From contig CM030937.1 in the NCBI GenBank assembly GCA_018136815.1, positions 3,461,820 to 3,525,819 on the forward strand: a stretch of 64,000 nucleotides of DNA, in the 5' to 3' direction. Shown here one piece after another: positions 1 through 9,094 of this stretch. Made by a program: the position numbers and the translations under genes. The notes beneath the pieces are model-generated. The model was given only the letters and a program-made list of their open reading frames with translations, was not told the origin of the DNA and searched no databases. Position 1 is the stretch's first letter. Each line of letters begins with the position of its first letter. Source of the DNA: Isochrysis galbana (taxonomy: Eukaryota; Haptophyta; Isochrysidales; Isochrysidaceae).

Positions 1-395
1 GTACATCGTTTTCCGCATCTTCGACCCAGTTAAGGCGTACAAAACCAAGACTCGACACTTGGCTAGCGCACTGGAGCGTGAAGGCTTCCATGTCCTTAGG
101 GGCAACCAACAACGAGTCAAAACTACGATCGAAGGAATCACGAAAGTCGAGGCGGGTAAGCGCCCGATCTGGCACTTCTACGTATACACGGACACGACGG
201 CCCTAGGCCATCGATTCCCAAGGACCTTTCACGTGACAGCGCGCGCGGCCTCCCCGGAACCAGCTTCTCCGAAAATGAGGGAACTGGGAAAGGGGAAGGG
301 GGTTGTTAGGGGTTAAGGTCGGGTAGTAGGGAGGTACACTAGCACACTGCCTCACGCCGCACACGTAGCGGGGAATTTTAAGAAGATTTTTTTTT
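1..395 (+). mobile_element. LINE fragment: end of ORF1 joined to a T-tailed 3' end
   Basis: The frame through bases 1-230 reads a LINE ORF1 segment, with motifs such as RGNQQRVKT, WHFYVYT and HRFPRTF. It aligns with GNQERTKI, YHLYVT and FDFPRKL of the intact LINE at 43.5 kb. Right after this block the similarity stops and non-coding sequence runs to GAATTTTAAGAAG followed by a T run near 384-394. That is the same kind of 3' end as the other LINE copies here. The endonuclease and reverse transcriptase are absent, so this is an internally deleted, non-autonomous copy. Its 5' part lies outside the window. The ORF1 match is direct; the deletion history is inferred. Confidence 0.75.
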
Positions 396-851
396 ATGAT
401 TCTGATCATTACTGATTCTTTCTTTAGAGAAAGTGATACCGTCGTAGTGGATGATGGATCGCGGCGGTACGAGGGCGGTATCGCGGCTAGACACGAGAGG
501 AAACCGAAAAAAGACAACCGACGGTACCCTAGGTGACGCACAAAACCCAGCAAACTGTCCCCGAAAACGACCCGGCCACTTAGCGGAACAAGAGGGAGGT
601 GAGGATCTCACTCACCGCAAATAATAATACAACATCTGAATCTGAAGATTCGGGCTACTCACGCTAGCTATACGGGTCCACGCACTCACGGTACTCACTC
701 ATGACATCGCCTATACCCCAGTACACTCACTCCCTTACACCACCCCCTTCATTCCTTTGTTTTTGGTATCGGGGGGGGGGGGGGGGCGTGCACTACAACG
801 GGCCAAGTGCAGGGGGTGGGCTGGGGCAGACCTGCTGGTGTGGGCTGTTCC
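396..851. other. Intergenic, no gene seen
   Basis: No supported gene. The stretch holds the imperfect inverted sequence GATTCTTTCTTTAGAGAAAG near 413-432, a GAGGATCTCAC motif near 600 that recurs near 4982, and a G run of about 17 bases near 770-787. It lies between two LINE-derived segments and is probably old repeat sequence. Confidence 0.5.
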
Positions 852-871
852 TGTGGCAAAACAAACATAAA
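852..871. repeat. Target-site duplication, left copy
   Basis: TGTGGCAAAACAAACATAAA occurs here and again at 4340-4359, exactly at the two ends of the minus-strand LINE copy. The terminal A bases merge with the element's tail, so the right edge of this copy is ambiguous by a few bases. Confidence 0.9.
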
Positions 872-1216
872 AAAAAAACTTCTTAATGTTCTCATCGCGC
901 GCGCGACCCCGACATCCTCCATCTGACAGCCGCGCCCGCATCCCTTATCACTCCCTCGCACTCGCCTTGCGGCTCGTCCCCTCGTGCTCTACTTAGGGGC
1001 CCAGTACTTGGGGTTTCCAGTGGCAGGCGGCGTGAACCGATCCCCGACGGTCGACTCTTCGGCCTTCCCTCGTGCCATCGAGCGATCGGCTTCTATTGGG
1101 GTATTAAAGGTTGGGGTTACCTTAAGAGTCGGACTCGGGGTTATGTATGTACCGGGTCGGCGCTGTTGGGTTTTTTTTTTGGGGGGGGGGTGTGAGGTGT
1201 GGTGTTCGTCTGGTTT

Positions 1217-3160
1217 TCAGGCTACCTTTCCCGCTATGTCAAGTGCGCGTGCCACCAGGGACAGATTCACGCTCGTCGCGAGGACACCTTTGTCATTCAT
1301 CTTAAATATTGGGGCGCTAAGATCTCTTGCGTCTTTAATCTTTGGTTTTCTGCCTCTGGAGGCTTGGTGCGTACGTGCCGGCGAGGTTTTGTTAGAGGCT
1401 TCGAGGCCCCGTACGAGGATCGTGAATCTGGTCAAGGTACGTTCGATGACGGGTATATAATGGAAGGGGTGATTGTCGTATTCGACTTTGTAGAAGTCGC
1501 CTATTATGTATCTCCATGCTACTATGTATAGGGTTTTGAGGCTATCGGGCGTCGGTGTACTCGGGTATGCGAAGAGTCTGTCCTTTATTTTCTGTGTTGC
1601 TGTCCTTTTGCGCTCCGGCGTGAAACCCGCTATCGCTTCTATGGTCTCGAAGATTGGTTTCGTGGCTGAGCACCTGGCTAAGTGGGTCGAGCTCTCGTGG
1701 TATTTTCCGCATAGTCTGCAGGTATTCGTGGTCGCCATGGCGAAGCGATTCCGCGTGCCAATCCTCCTGTGGGTGATGTGTTTGAAGTGTGGGTGTTTGT
1801 CCGTGTGTTTTAGTAGGGGTAGGGTGTATAAGCTGGCCACGTGTTTCCACTCCTCGTGGGTTAGGTTGATTCTTCGGGCCCATGCCTCGCTTGCCGGCTG
1901 GGGCTTGTTATCTGGTATGTTTTTCTCTAGCACCTGTGCTATGTCCGAGACCGTGGTGAGGTCCAGGTGTTTTTTACCGTCCATTGTATACTCGTCCGCC
2001 AGCGGGTATTCCGCGTATTTGGGGCCTTTCAACCCTCCCTCCCATCTAGCGGGGGGGTGGTATAGTCGGGCTTCTTCTGGGGTCGCGACCCCCGTCCGGT
2101 CGGCCGGCTCTCCGAGGTAATTCGTGTTGGTGTGAATCCATATGTTGTTCATCTTAGTTATGTATGTTTCGTTATCGGACACTCTGATTTCCGGCGGGGC
2201 CTCAATGCCCGCCTTATTGTCGCGTGCTCCGTTTTCGCTAGTCCCCTCCGGGTCAGACCCGGGCGCCGGGTCTAGTTGCGCTTTTCCAAGGAGACTCGAG
2301 GCTTGTTGTACTACCGACGCCCACGAGTCTAAGAAGCTTTCCTTGGTTATTTTGCTACCCGCGTGTTCGAATATCTCCGGGAGGTGGTCTAGATATTGGG
2401 CGCATTCCTCTTTCGTGTAGGGTGTGTCTAGGTTGTTATCCTTGAACACGTTATGCACGACGTGCGTGTGGAGGGATTGCCATAGGCTTGCCCAAGCGGC
2501 GCGCATACGTGGCGGTTGTTCGTGCGGGTTGCACCATATCGGTTGCGAGAGCGCACCCTCTAACGATAGGCGGGAGCGCTGGATATCGAGTGATCTAAAG
2601 GTGTTTAGCGCGTCTTTCCAAAATATTGGAAGTGCCGGGTTACCTCTGAGGCTGCGCGTAAGAGAGGCGGGGGGAATTGTGGAGAAGACCGCGCCACGAC
2701 CCAGCCCAGTGCGGCAGAACCACGCGTCTAGCGCGTGCTTCCATGATGCTTTTCTTGCGTTGAGGTAGTTTAGTATCCACTTAGCTTGTAGAGCTTTTAC
2801 GTGGTTTGTCCAGTTTAGTAGGCCTGTTCCCAACGTGCGCGTCGCGTTCTGCGTGTTGTTAATTGGGTAGTGTGGGTATTTCACCAATTGGTATTCCCTC
2901 CCTGTGTAGGGGCTTTCCCAAAGAATCTTGTCCGCCGCTTTTTGGATTCTTGCGTTGAACCATTTGGGAGGTGCTAAGGTTTGCATCCAGTACCTAGGCG
3001 TGCCGTAAATTATAAAGTTCACTATATTAGTCCTGCCGAAGATCGACATATGGCGTGTGAACGGCGCTAATTGGGCTGCTTTATTGTCTACTTTGTCCGC
3101 TAGCTTTTTCCAAAAGGGCTTAAGTGCCTCTGGGGCTCCTAGTGGCACGCCTAGTATCAC
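1217..3160 (-). pseudogene. LINE ORF2 C-terminal region, lacking endonuclease and RT core
   Basis: The 647-codon open stretch starts at ILGVPLG, which corresponds to the region just after the reverse transcriptase catalytic core in the intact LINE (ATILGVPLGGPQ near 47.79 kb). It continues through LQAKWILNYL, DAWFCRT and FKHITHRRIGTRNRF to a zinc-finger-like CRLCGKYHESSTHLARC and the terminus. No FADD catalytic motif is present. It is offset by one frame from the ORF1 piece upstream (TGA at 3157-3159 overlaps this frame), so the two are not translated as one protein. The frame has stayed open over almost 2 kb, which suggests a fairly recent event. Confidence 0.85.
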
Positions 3161-4317
3161 GAGGTATTGGTCATTTTCGATAGCTTGCGCGGAAAGTTTC
3201 CGTTTAGAAAGTTCCCTTGCGTCGCCGAGATGTAGAGGTGCCAGCGGGCTGAGTGGGCCAACTTGGATACGAAGGTTCCGGACTCTCCTTCGAGCTTCAT
3301 GCGCTCGCGGTTGCCTTTGAGGAATGTGAAGCCATTGCTTTCGATCGCCTTGACGATAGTGCTTAAGGTGATTTTAGATGCTTGCGCTAGGCCTTCTGCT
3401 TCGACGACTACGTGTGCCGCTACGTCTTGAAGCGCGTCGTATAGGGCCTTGCGGTTTGAAGTGCCTTTTTTGTTGATCTTGTCTTCGATCGAGTCGATTT
3501 TAGTGCGTACGGCTATGTCTGTGCCATGGATGCGGATGGTGGTTTGCTCACCGTATTTTGCCTGGAACTGTTGTGCGCAATCTTCGTTAACTGCGATGTG
3601 CCATGGCCCCCTGTTTGAGCGGGCCCAGAAGTCTGGCTCGGGGTCTACACCCTCGAGCTCAAGAAGTAGTTCAACAATGGCGGCATAAACCGCCGTGTCG
3701 TTGAGTACGAGGTCCCCATCTTGATGGAAAGAAAGTTCGAAATTGGCGTCTGAGTCTGGCATTTGTTCATTGTCTTCTTGGTCTGGGTCCTGTGTGTCAA
3801 GGGAGAGTGGGGCGCGAGTCAGATGTGGCGTGGAGGGAGGTCGTCGAGGTGCGTATGGGGATAGGCTGTGGGGTGGGACAGTGGGTGTAGGTGCTGCTCG
3901 ATCTGCTCTGGTGCCCCAGAGCCTTGTGGTGTGCGTGGTTTTGGGATGTCTTGTCAGACAGTGTTGGTGCCCATAAGGGCCACCTGGTCTCGGGTCGCGC
4001 TGCCTCGGCAGCGCGGCCGTCGCCAGGGTGGAAGGGGCCTCTGCCATAAGGCATGCCCATTGGAGGAGTGGCTCTGTGAGCCTGTTCATGCTTTGCTGAA
4101 GTCTGCAGACTGCTGCCCCCCATGGGGGGGGCCAGCATGGCTGCTGTGCGTGGTGCGGCCGGAGCCGCGGGCCGTGTGGCGCGACGGGGGTCACGCGCAC
4201 CTGCTCGGCCTCTGATGGCGGGCGCGGTCGCTTCGACAGCGACTGCTCCATGGGGGCTGGGGGGCCGCCCTCGGCGGGGGGCCCGAAGGAGAGGAGGGGA
4301 GCGGCGGCGCGCTCCAT
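3157..4317 (-). pseudogene. LINE ORF1, truncated by internal deletion
   Basis: It begins MERAAAPLL, matching MERAPPPAL of the intact LINE, and has a KRPRPPSEAE basic stretch, an acidic region, and ELEGVDPEPDFW and FPRKLS blocks that align with KLEGVDLEPDFL and FPRKLLL. It stops shortly after the deletion junction near 3170-3185, before the CCCH zinc fingers of the full ORF1. ORF1 proteins of this class bind element RNA. This one has lost its finger region, so function is doubtful. The ATG sits 3 bases after the 5' stem-loop. Confidence 0.85.
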
Positions 4318-4319
4318 GG

Positions 4320-4341
4320 CAACTGACTATAAAGTTAGTTG
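4320..4341 (-). promoter_or_regulatory. 5'-terminal stem-loop of LINE copy
   Basis: On the minus strand the arms CAACTAACT and AGTCAGTTG pair around TTAT with one mismatch, 2 bases before the ATG of ORF1. Equivalent stem-loops with different sequences cap other copies in the window. The role (promoter, ribozyme or template end signal) is unknown. Confidence 0.75.
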
Positions 4342-4359
4342 TGGCAAAACAAACATAAA
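4340..4359. repeat. Target-site duplication, right copy
   Basis: TGTGGCAAAACAAACATAAA repeats 852-871 and overlaps the last base or two of the element's 5' stem-loop. Confidence 0.9.
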
Positions 4360-4987
4360 CGCCTGTTGCGTGTGACACGGAGGTCTCGGCCCCCTCTTCT
4401 CGCGTTCTTTTCAACCATCGCCGCGCTTTCGCGGCATTCGTATGTCCCGCGAGGTTTCGACCTGTAAACATATCGTAAACAGGCGTGAGTATTACCTTTT
4501 TTGTGTCAGATCGTGTCGTTTTTTTGTCGTGCTTTTTTCGTCATTCTCTTCGTTCTCCTACGGGCGTGCGATGCCTGCGCGCGCCATCACCCCCCTCTGA
4601 AGGGACCCTCGGGTCCCCCCAGAGGGCCAGCTGGGCCAACTCAGGGGGCAGTGGAGGCTGGGGCTGAGCCCTTGGCCTCTCCTGCCTCTCCCTCGCTGGC
4701 CTCGCTAGGCCCCTAGGTGCCTTCCTGTCGGCTCAGGTGCTCTGTGCTGGCTCAGTGGTGGAGAGGGGGGTCAGTACGAGCGAGGGCCAGTGCAGACGAG
4801 TGCGTGCGGCGCGCGGCGCGCGCTCGGCGAAGGTCTGGGCCAGAGTGATGTCTGCTCAGCCCCTGCCAGCAGGCAGGGGCTAAGGTCTAAGGTTGAGTGT
4901 GCAGGCCCACCCAGGGGGTGTCTGCGGATGGAGGAAGGGGGGAACGGGGCCCCCATGACCCTATCAGTTTTACTGATAGTTGAGGAT
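4360..4987 (-). mobile_element. Hairpin-headed non-coding repeat, divergent member
   Basis: The minus-strand 5' end is a stem-loop near 4964-4983 (CTATCAGT and ACTGATAG arms) followed by GGGTCATGGGGGCC. The body contains blocks shared with the repeats at 7.3-8.8, 21.5, 61.8 and 63.5 kb: a CAGCGAGGGAGAGGCAGG block, a TCCACTGCCCCCTGAG block and CCTGTAAACA near 4461. No coding potential is credible. The LINE at 872-4340 lies against its far end, so its 3' terminus may have been disturbed by that insertion. Confidence 0.6.
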
Positions 4988-5258
4988 CTCACCGCAAAGG
5001 ACCGGGACAGCCCGCCATATCCAACCATCCCACACGACCTGAGCCCCTTAGTAGCCGCCGACACCACGGTCATCGATGGGGCTTCGTACACGGCGAGCGC
5101 CTCCTCATCGGCCGCCAACAGCTTCGACTGGCCAGTGTGGGCGGCCTTCAAGGAGGCACCGCAAGGCAGGTTGTTGAAGGTTAGGAGAGGAGTGAAGGCG
5201 TGGTAGCATAGCACGTTACTAGGCCACGCGTGAGGCGAGAGCATACGAAGGGTTTTTT
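4988..5258 (+). repeat. T-tailed repeat 3' end (LINE-like)
   Basis: The sequence contains a CTGAGCCCCTTAGTAG block and an AAGGCAGGTTG block, then GTGAGGCGAGAGCATACGAAGG with a T run at about 5250-5257. The intact LINE tail at 51 kb has the same order (GAGCCCCTAAGTAGAGCACG, then GTGAGGCGAGAATTTTAAAAGG and T run). It is therefore a relic of a LINE-type 3' end of about 270 bp. No TSD was found. Confidence 0.55.
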
Positions 5259-5396
5259 TCACAACTTTCTCAGATCGCAGCAGCAGCATAAACGGCAGAG
5301 ATATCTCCTTCCTCCATAGTGCAAGGGAGGAGAAGTAGAAGATACTTTCTAGCCTGGGTGCCACCAAATTGCTCATTCCGGTGGGAGCTCTCCCTT

Positions 5397-6326
5397 TCAC
5401 CTGCACCTTGCTAACAACCGCGCGTTGGAGCAACTTTGCAAGATGGCGTGCGCGGCCACTGCGCGATCTCTCAGGACATTGTGGATCGATGTTGCCGCCC
5501 CCAACAGCGGGGTGACATACGTGTTGAGGCCTGGGCTGCGCTCTCTCGCAGAGTTCAGAATCTGGGCTACATCCCCCCCTGCACCGGCATGCTTTCCAGG
5601 CTGAAGAAAGGCCATGGACACGATCACATCCCCTGAGTCGAATGGTGGTTCGATACCCACAAGACACTCGAGTAGCGGGTCGTTAAAATCGTACTCGGGA
5701 TCCTGGCGACGCTCCATCGAGGCTTCTGCGACCACGAGTGCCCGTGAGCCGAGAAGGCAGCGCACTGTGTCAGCAAGGCGGGTACGGACGGCGTTCACTG
5801 CACGGGATGTTGTTCCATGATCGACAATGATCACGCGGTAAGGACTTGGTAGCCGATTGACACGCCCAGTACGTAAGATTCCCGCCGCCATCGCGCGCGC
5901 GACCCGCGCGTCGTCGGGCGACGCGGAGTCGACAAGGCAAGGGCTCAAAGCAATGCGCTCTGGCGACCTGGGGTCGAGTCGCGCCGCCTCCAATGCAGCG
6001 CGAAGCCCATCGCTCGGGCCTAGAAAGAGCGGCACAATCGCGACGTCTTGAACTCCCTCCTCCGCCAACTCGCACAGTGTCCTCGCCAGCGTGCGCGCTG
6101 CGACTCCACCGAGCTGCGCAGGTGGCACACTGTCTGACCAGCGCAGGCTGACGGGCTCCACGCGCATGCCGAGGAGGAGGGAGAGGCTGTGCGCGGTGTC
6201 GCGGAGCGAGAGCGTGGAAGCCGCCCGGCGCGACCCATTGTCCACCAGCAGGGTCGCCACTTTGCCTGCACAGCCCACCTCGGCTGAACTGAGGGCGAGC
6301 GAGGCGAGGAGCGGGAGCGCCCACAT
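5397..6326 (-). CDS. CbiX/sirohydrochlorin chelatase-like protein, two tandem domains
   Basis: This 309-residue protein has a hydrophobic N-terminal leader (MWALPLLASLALSSAEVGCA) and two copies of the CbiX-type chelatase fold. Half one starts with VATLLVDNGSRR and half two with RVIIVDHGTTSRAVN. Half two also carries VSMAFLQPGKHAGAGGD, a hallmark segment of CbiX-like enzymes. CbiX/SirB family members insert Co2+ or Fe2+ into sirohydrochlorin on the way to cobalamin or siroheme. In half one the expected DHGS histidine is Asn, so that half may be structural. The ATG at 6326 is chosen because it begins the leader; upstream in-frame sequence lacks an ATG. The leader suggests organelle or secretory targeting. 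The family call is strong; the metal and pathway are inferred. No intron is needed. Confidence 0.8.
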   Translation of the reverse strand: MWALPLLASLALSSAEVGCAGKVATLLVDNGSRRAASTLSLRDTAHSLSLLLGMRVEPVSLRWSDSVPPAQLGGVAARTLARTLCELAEEGVQDVAIVPLFLGPSDGLRAALEAARLDPRSPERIALSPCLVDSASPDDARVARAMAAGILRTGRVNRLPSPYRVIIVDHGTTSRAVNAVRTRLADTVRCLLGSRALVVAEASMERRQDPEYDFNDPLLECLVGIEPPFDSGDVIVSMAFLQPGKHAGAGGDVAQILNSARERSPGLNTYVTPLLGAATSIHNVLRDRAVAAHAILQSCSNARLLARCR

Positions 6327-6361
6327 GGGAAACAATATGGGAACAGTAGAGTAGAGTAGAG

Positions 6362-6900
6362 CTGGTACTTTATGAGTAATAGTGCCAGTACCCAAAACAA
6401 AAAATAAGAATCAGTGTTCACACGCGTCTCTCATCTCTCACTCCCCACTCCCTGGCGCACAAGGGCCAGCCCATTGCCCCATTGCTCCACCCCCCCCCCC
6501 CCCCCCTGTTCGACCGGCAGACAGGTGCAGCGTGGGGGCCCCAGATGCTCAGATGCGCCAGCGAGGGAGAGGCAGGGGAGGCCAGCCAGGGCCCAGTCCC
6601 AGCCTCCTCTGTCTGTCCTCTGCCCCCGGAGTTGGCCTCCTGGTGATGGATGACGGATTGAAAGTTGCCACACATCCAATTGGCGACTGAGAGGAGGAAG
6701 GATTTACGGCGGGAGGCGCGGCTTGAGGAGGCCCGGATGGGAAGACGGGCTCAATTTCCTCCAGAAGACGGGCTCAATTTCCAATTTCCTATCCAAGACT
6801 GGAGGCGGGAGGACGGGCTTAGGCGATGGCGAGTGCGACGACGGAGTTGACATTCTTAATTTAATTTTTAACAAATTTTTATGGGTCGCGGCGCGGCAAA
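6362..6900 (+). repeat. Diverged hairpin-headed repeat
   Basis: Plus-sense blocks match the repeat body at 8.2-8.4 kb: GCCCATTGCTCCACCCCC, CAGACAGGTGCAGCGTGG and CGCCAGCGAGGGAGAGGC. An imperfect stem (CTGGTACTTTA with TAATAGTGCCAG) lies near 6361-6387, at the expected 5' end. The sequence after 6690 has a doubled GAAGACGGGCTCAATTTCC and an AT-rich end near 6845-6882. It starts only about 40 bp upstream of the CbiX-like gene's ATG, so it sits in or near that gene's promoter. Confidence 0.5.
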
Positions 6901-7233
6901 GGAACGGGACTAGCGCTCACTCAAGACAGGACACCCTGCCGCGGCAAGCGCAAGCACCCTTACCCCCTTATGCCACCTAGCTCTTCACTAGCTTTCTACC
7001 TGCGCTAGCCAGAGCGCCCCTCCCTCCACACTCAGACAGCCCCCTACGCCAGGATCCTGTTCTGGTCTCGCAGGCAAGGGGGCCTAATGGGAGGGAGAGG
7101 AGCAACTCCTCAGAGAGGAGCTGTGGGGAAGGAGATGTCTGAGTGGGGGCGCTATACCCTTGCGCTAGGCATGGGCAGCGACGCCGCCTCAAGACATGTC
7201 CTCCCTCTTGTCTTGAGTCGAAATTATTGGTGC
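6901..7233. other. Short intergenic stretch, no gene
   Basis: No supported gene. The right end (CTTGAGTCGAAATTATTGG) belongs to the 186-bp tandem sequence also seen at 8.8-9.1 kb, which is the target into which the nested repeats inserted. Confidence 0.5.
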
Positions 7234-7248
7234 TTGAAACAGAGGACG
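7234..7248. repeat. TSD of outer nested repeat, left copy
   Basis: GAAACAGAGGACGAG here recurs at 8791-8805 right after the T tail of the plus-strand element, giving a 15-bp duplication. Confidence 0.9.
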
Positions 7249-8790
7249 AGCAACTAAGTTTATACTTGGTTGACCCATGGATGGGGGGGCACGAGCCCCC
7301 CCCTCTCTCCACTCCTCCCCTGCCATGGGGGAGGAAAAAAAAAACCTTTTAATATTCTTACCGCACTCGCGGCGAATGGAACCACTACCCACTACAAGTA
7401 GCACGTAGCATACTCTCTACACCCCCATTCCCCGGCCCTTCTCCCCCCGCCATCAGGCGGCTCCCCCCGTGCACTACCAGGGGGATTGGGGTGGAGGGCT
7501 CAGATATGGTCCGGTGGCCCGCGCCACCCCCCGGTGATCTTTCTCCCCCTCCCTCCTGTGTCTCCGAGTGGGCGGCCCACTCTGTCTCGTCTTATCCTGT
7601 AAACAGGCGCGAGACTTACCGATTTTCCGGTGGGCGGAGCTCTCGCTCGCGCCCACCCCCTTTTCCGCGCTCTCTCTCCCCTCTCCTGCGGCACGCGCGA
7701 TGGCGCGCGTGCGGCAGGCCTCCAGCTGCCCTCTGGCGGCCCCTGGAGGCTCCTGGAGGCCAGCTCAGGGGGCAGAGGAGGCTGGGGCTGGGACCTGGCC
7801 TCCCCTGCCTCTCCCTCGCTGGCGCTCCCGAGCCTCTGGGGCCCCCAGTCTGCACCTGTCTGCCTGTCGACTAGGGGGGGAGGGGGGGTTGGAGCAATGG
7901 GCTGGCCACGAGGGGCCAGGATGGGCGAATGGGGCGAGCCTGTGGGGAAGGGAGTGGGTCAGTAGGGCAGTGGCCTCCTGGCAAGCCATCAGGCATGCCA
8001 GGAGGATGGGTGGTTCCTCCCCCATGGCAGGGGAGGAGTGGAGAGAGGGGGGGGCTCGTGCCCCCCCATGGGTCAACCAAGTATAAACTTAGTTGCCTGC
8101 CATGGGGGAGGAACCACCCATCCTCCTGGCATGCCTGATGGCTTGCCAGGAGGCCACTGCCCTGCTGACCCACTCTCTCACTCACAGGCACGCCTGATTC
8201 GCTCGTCCTGGCCAGTCGTGGCCAGCCCATTGCTCCAACCCCCCCTCCCCCCCTGGTCGACAGGCAGACAGGTGCAGCGTGGGGGCCCCTGAAGCTCGGG
8301 AGCGCCAGCGAGGGAGAGGCAGGGGAGGCCAGGGCCCAGCCCCAGCCTCCTCTGCCCCCTGAGCTGGCCTCCAGGAGCCTCCAGGGGTCGCCAGAGGGCA
8401 GCTGGAGGCCTGCCGCAGGCGCGCCATCGCGCGTGCCGCAGGAGAGGGGAGAGAGGGCGCGGAGAAGGGGGTGGGCGGAGCGAGAGCTCCGCTCACCGAA
8501 AAATTGGTAAGTCCCGCTCCTGTTTACAGGATAAGTCGGGGCTGAGACCGCCGCCCACTCGGAGACACATCGGAGGAAGGGGGGGGAAGATCACCGGGGG
8601 GTGGCGCGGGCCACCGGACCATATCTAAGCCCTTCACCCCTATCCCCCTAGTAGTGCACGGGGGGAGCCGCCTGATGGCGGGGGGAGAAGGGCCGGGGAG
8701 TGGGGGTGTAGAAAGTATGCTACGTACTATGTGTAGTAGGTAGTGGTTCCATTCGCCGCGAGTGCGGTAAGAATATTAGAAGGTTTTTTT
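7249..8790 (+). mobile_element. Outer hairpin-headed, T-tailed repeat (interrupted)
   Basis: This plus-sense element starts with a stem-loop at 7249-7270 (CAACTAAGT arm with ACTTGGTTG), then ACCCATGG and a GC-rich head. It continues after the interruption from about 8113 and ends GTAAGAATATTAGAAGG plus seven T at 8790. The 15-bp TSD at 7234-7248 and 8791-8805 defines the ends. Without the insertion it is about 780 bp and has no convincing ORF. The head (hairpin then ATGG) and tail (AATATTAnAAGG then T) match the coding LINEs, so LINE machinery is the likely mobiliser (inference). Confidence 0.85.
7337..8094 (-). mobile_element. Inner copy of the same repeat, inserted in opposite orientation
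   Basis: The minus-sense stem-loop at about 8073-8094 starts it and AATATTAAAAGG plus T run (A run 7335-7344 on plus) ends it. The 18-bp sequence CCTGCCATGGGGGAGGAA occurs on both sides (7319-7336 and 8095-8112), which is a second TSD, lying inside the outer element. The result is a head-to-head pair with arms of roughly 700 bp facing each other. Many reading frames cross the arms, but all are translations of repeat sequence. Confidence 0.88.
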
Positions 8791-9092
8791 GAAACAGAGG
8801 ACGAGGGGGTTTGTGCTTCTTGGGTTGGTTGTAGTTGGAAGAGGGAGTGGGAGAGGGATTCAAGTATTGGAAGAGGGCCCAAAGGGCATTGAGTTGTAGG
8901 TAGTTGTGGCCCACAAGAGTGGGGTGAAAACGATAAGTGTATCAACATGGGTCTTGAGTTGAAATTTTTGGTGCTTGAAACAGAGGGTGAGGGGGTTCGT
9001 GCTGTTTGGGTTGGTTGTGGTGTGAAGGGGGAGTGGGAGAGGGAGTCTAGTGTTGAAAGAGGGCCCAAGGCAGGGCACTGAGCTGTAGGTAC
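8791..9092. repeat. 186-bp imperfect tandem duplication
   Basis: The sequence starting GAAACAGAGGACGAGGGGG at 8791 recurs starting at 8977 as GAAACAGAGGGTGAGGGGG. It has the same downstream order: TTGGGTTGGTTGT, GAGTGGGAGAGGGA, AAGAGGGCCCAA and GAGCTGTAGGTA-like ends. The period is 186 bp. A minus-strand frame stays open across both units (repeated Pro/Ser-rich LxSLSHS segments), but there is no other sign of coding. Confidence 0.7.
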
Positions 9093-9094
9093 GA

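Larger units (their letters stand above)
872..4340 (-). mobile_element. Internally deleted LINE copy with intact ends and TSD
   Basis: This 3.47 kb LINE-derived insertion lies on the minus strand. Its 5' end is a stem-loop at 4320-4341 directly before the ATG of ORF1 at 4317. Its 3' end is GAACATTAAGAAG followed by about ten T (minus sense), ending beside the left target-site duplication. A 20-bp duplication, 852-871 and 4340-4359, brackets it. About 2.9 kb of LINE sequence, from late ORF1 through endonuclease and the reverse transcriptase core, is missing relative to the copy at 43.5 kb. It therefore cannot encode its own transposition and must have moved in trans, or lost its middle after insertion. 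The matching duplications and ends are seen directly. Confidence 0.9.

Noticed and set aside
7491..8496. Several 60-170 codon frames on both strands across 7.5-8.5 kb
   Set aside because: They are translations of the nested, inverted hairpin-headed repeats; the same frames recur in the copy at 63.5 kb and show no domain.
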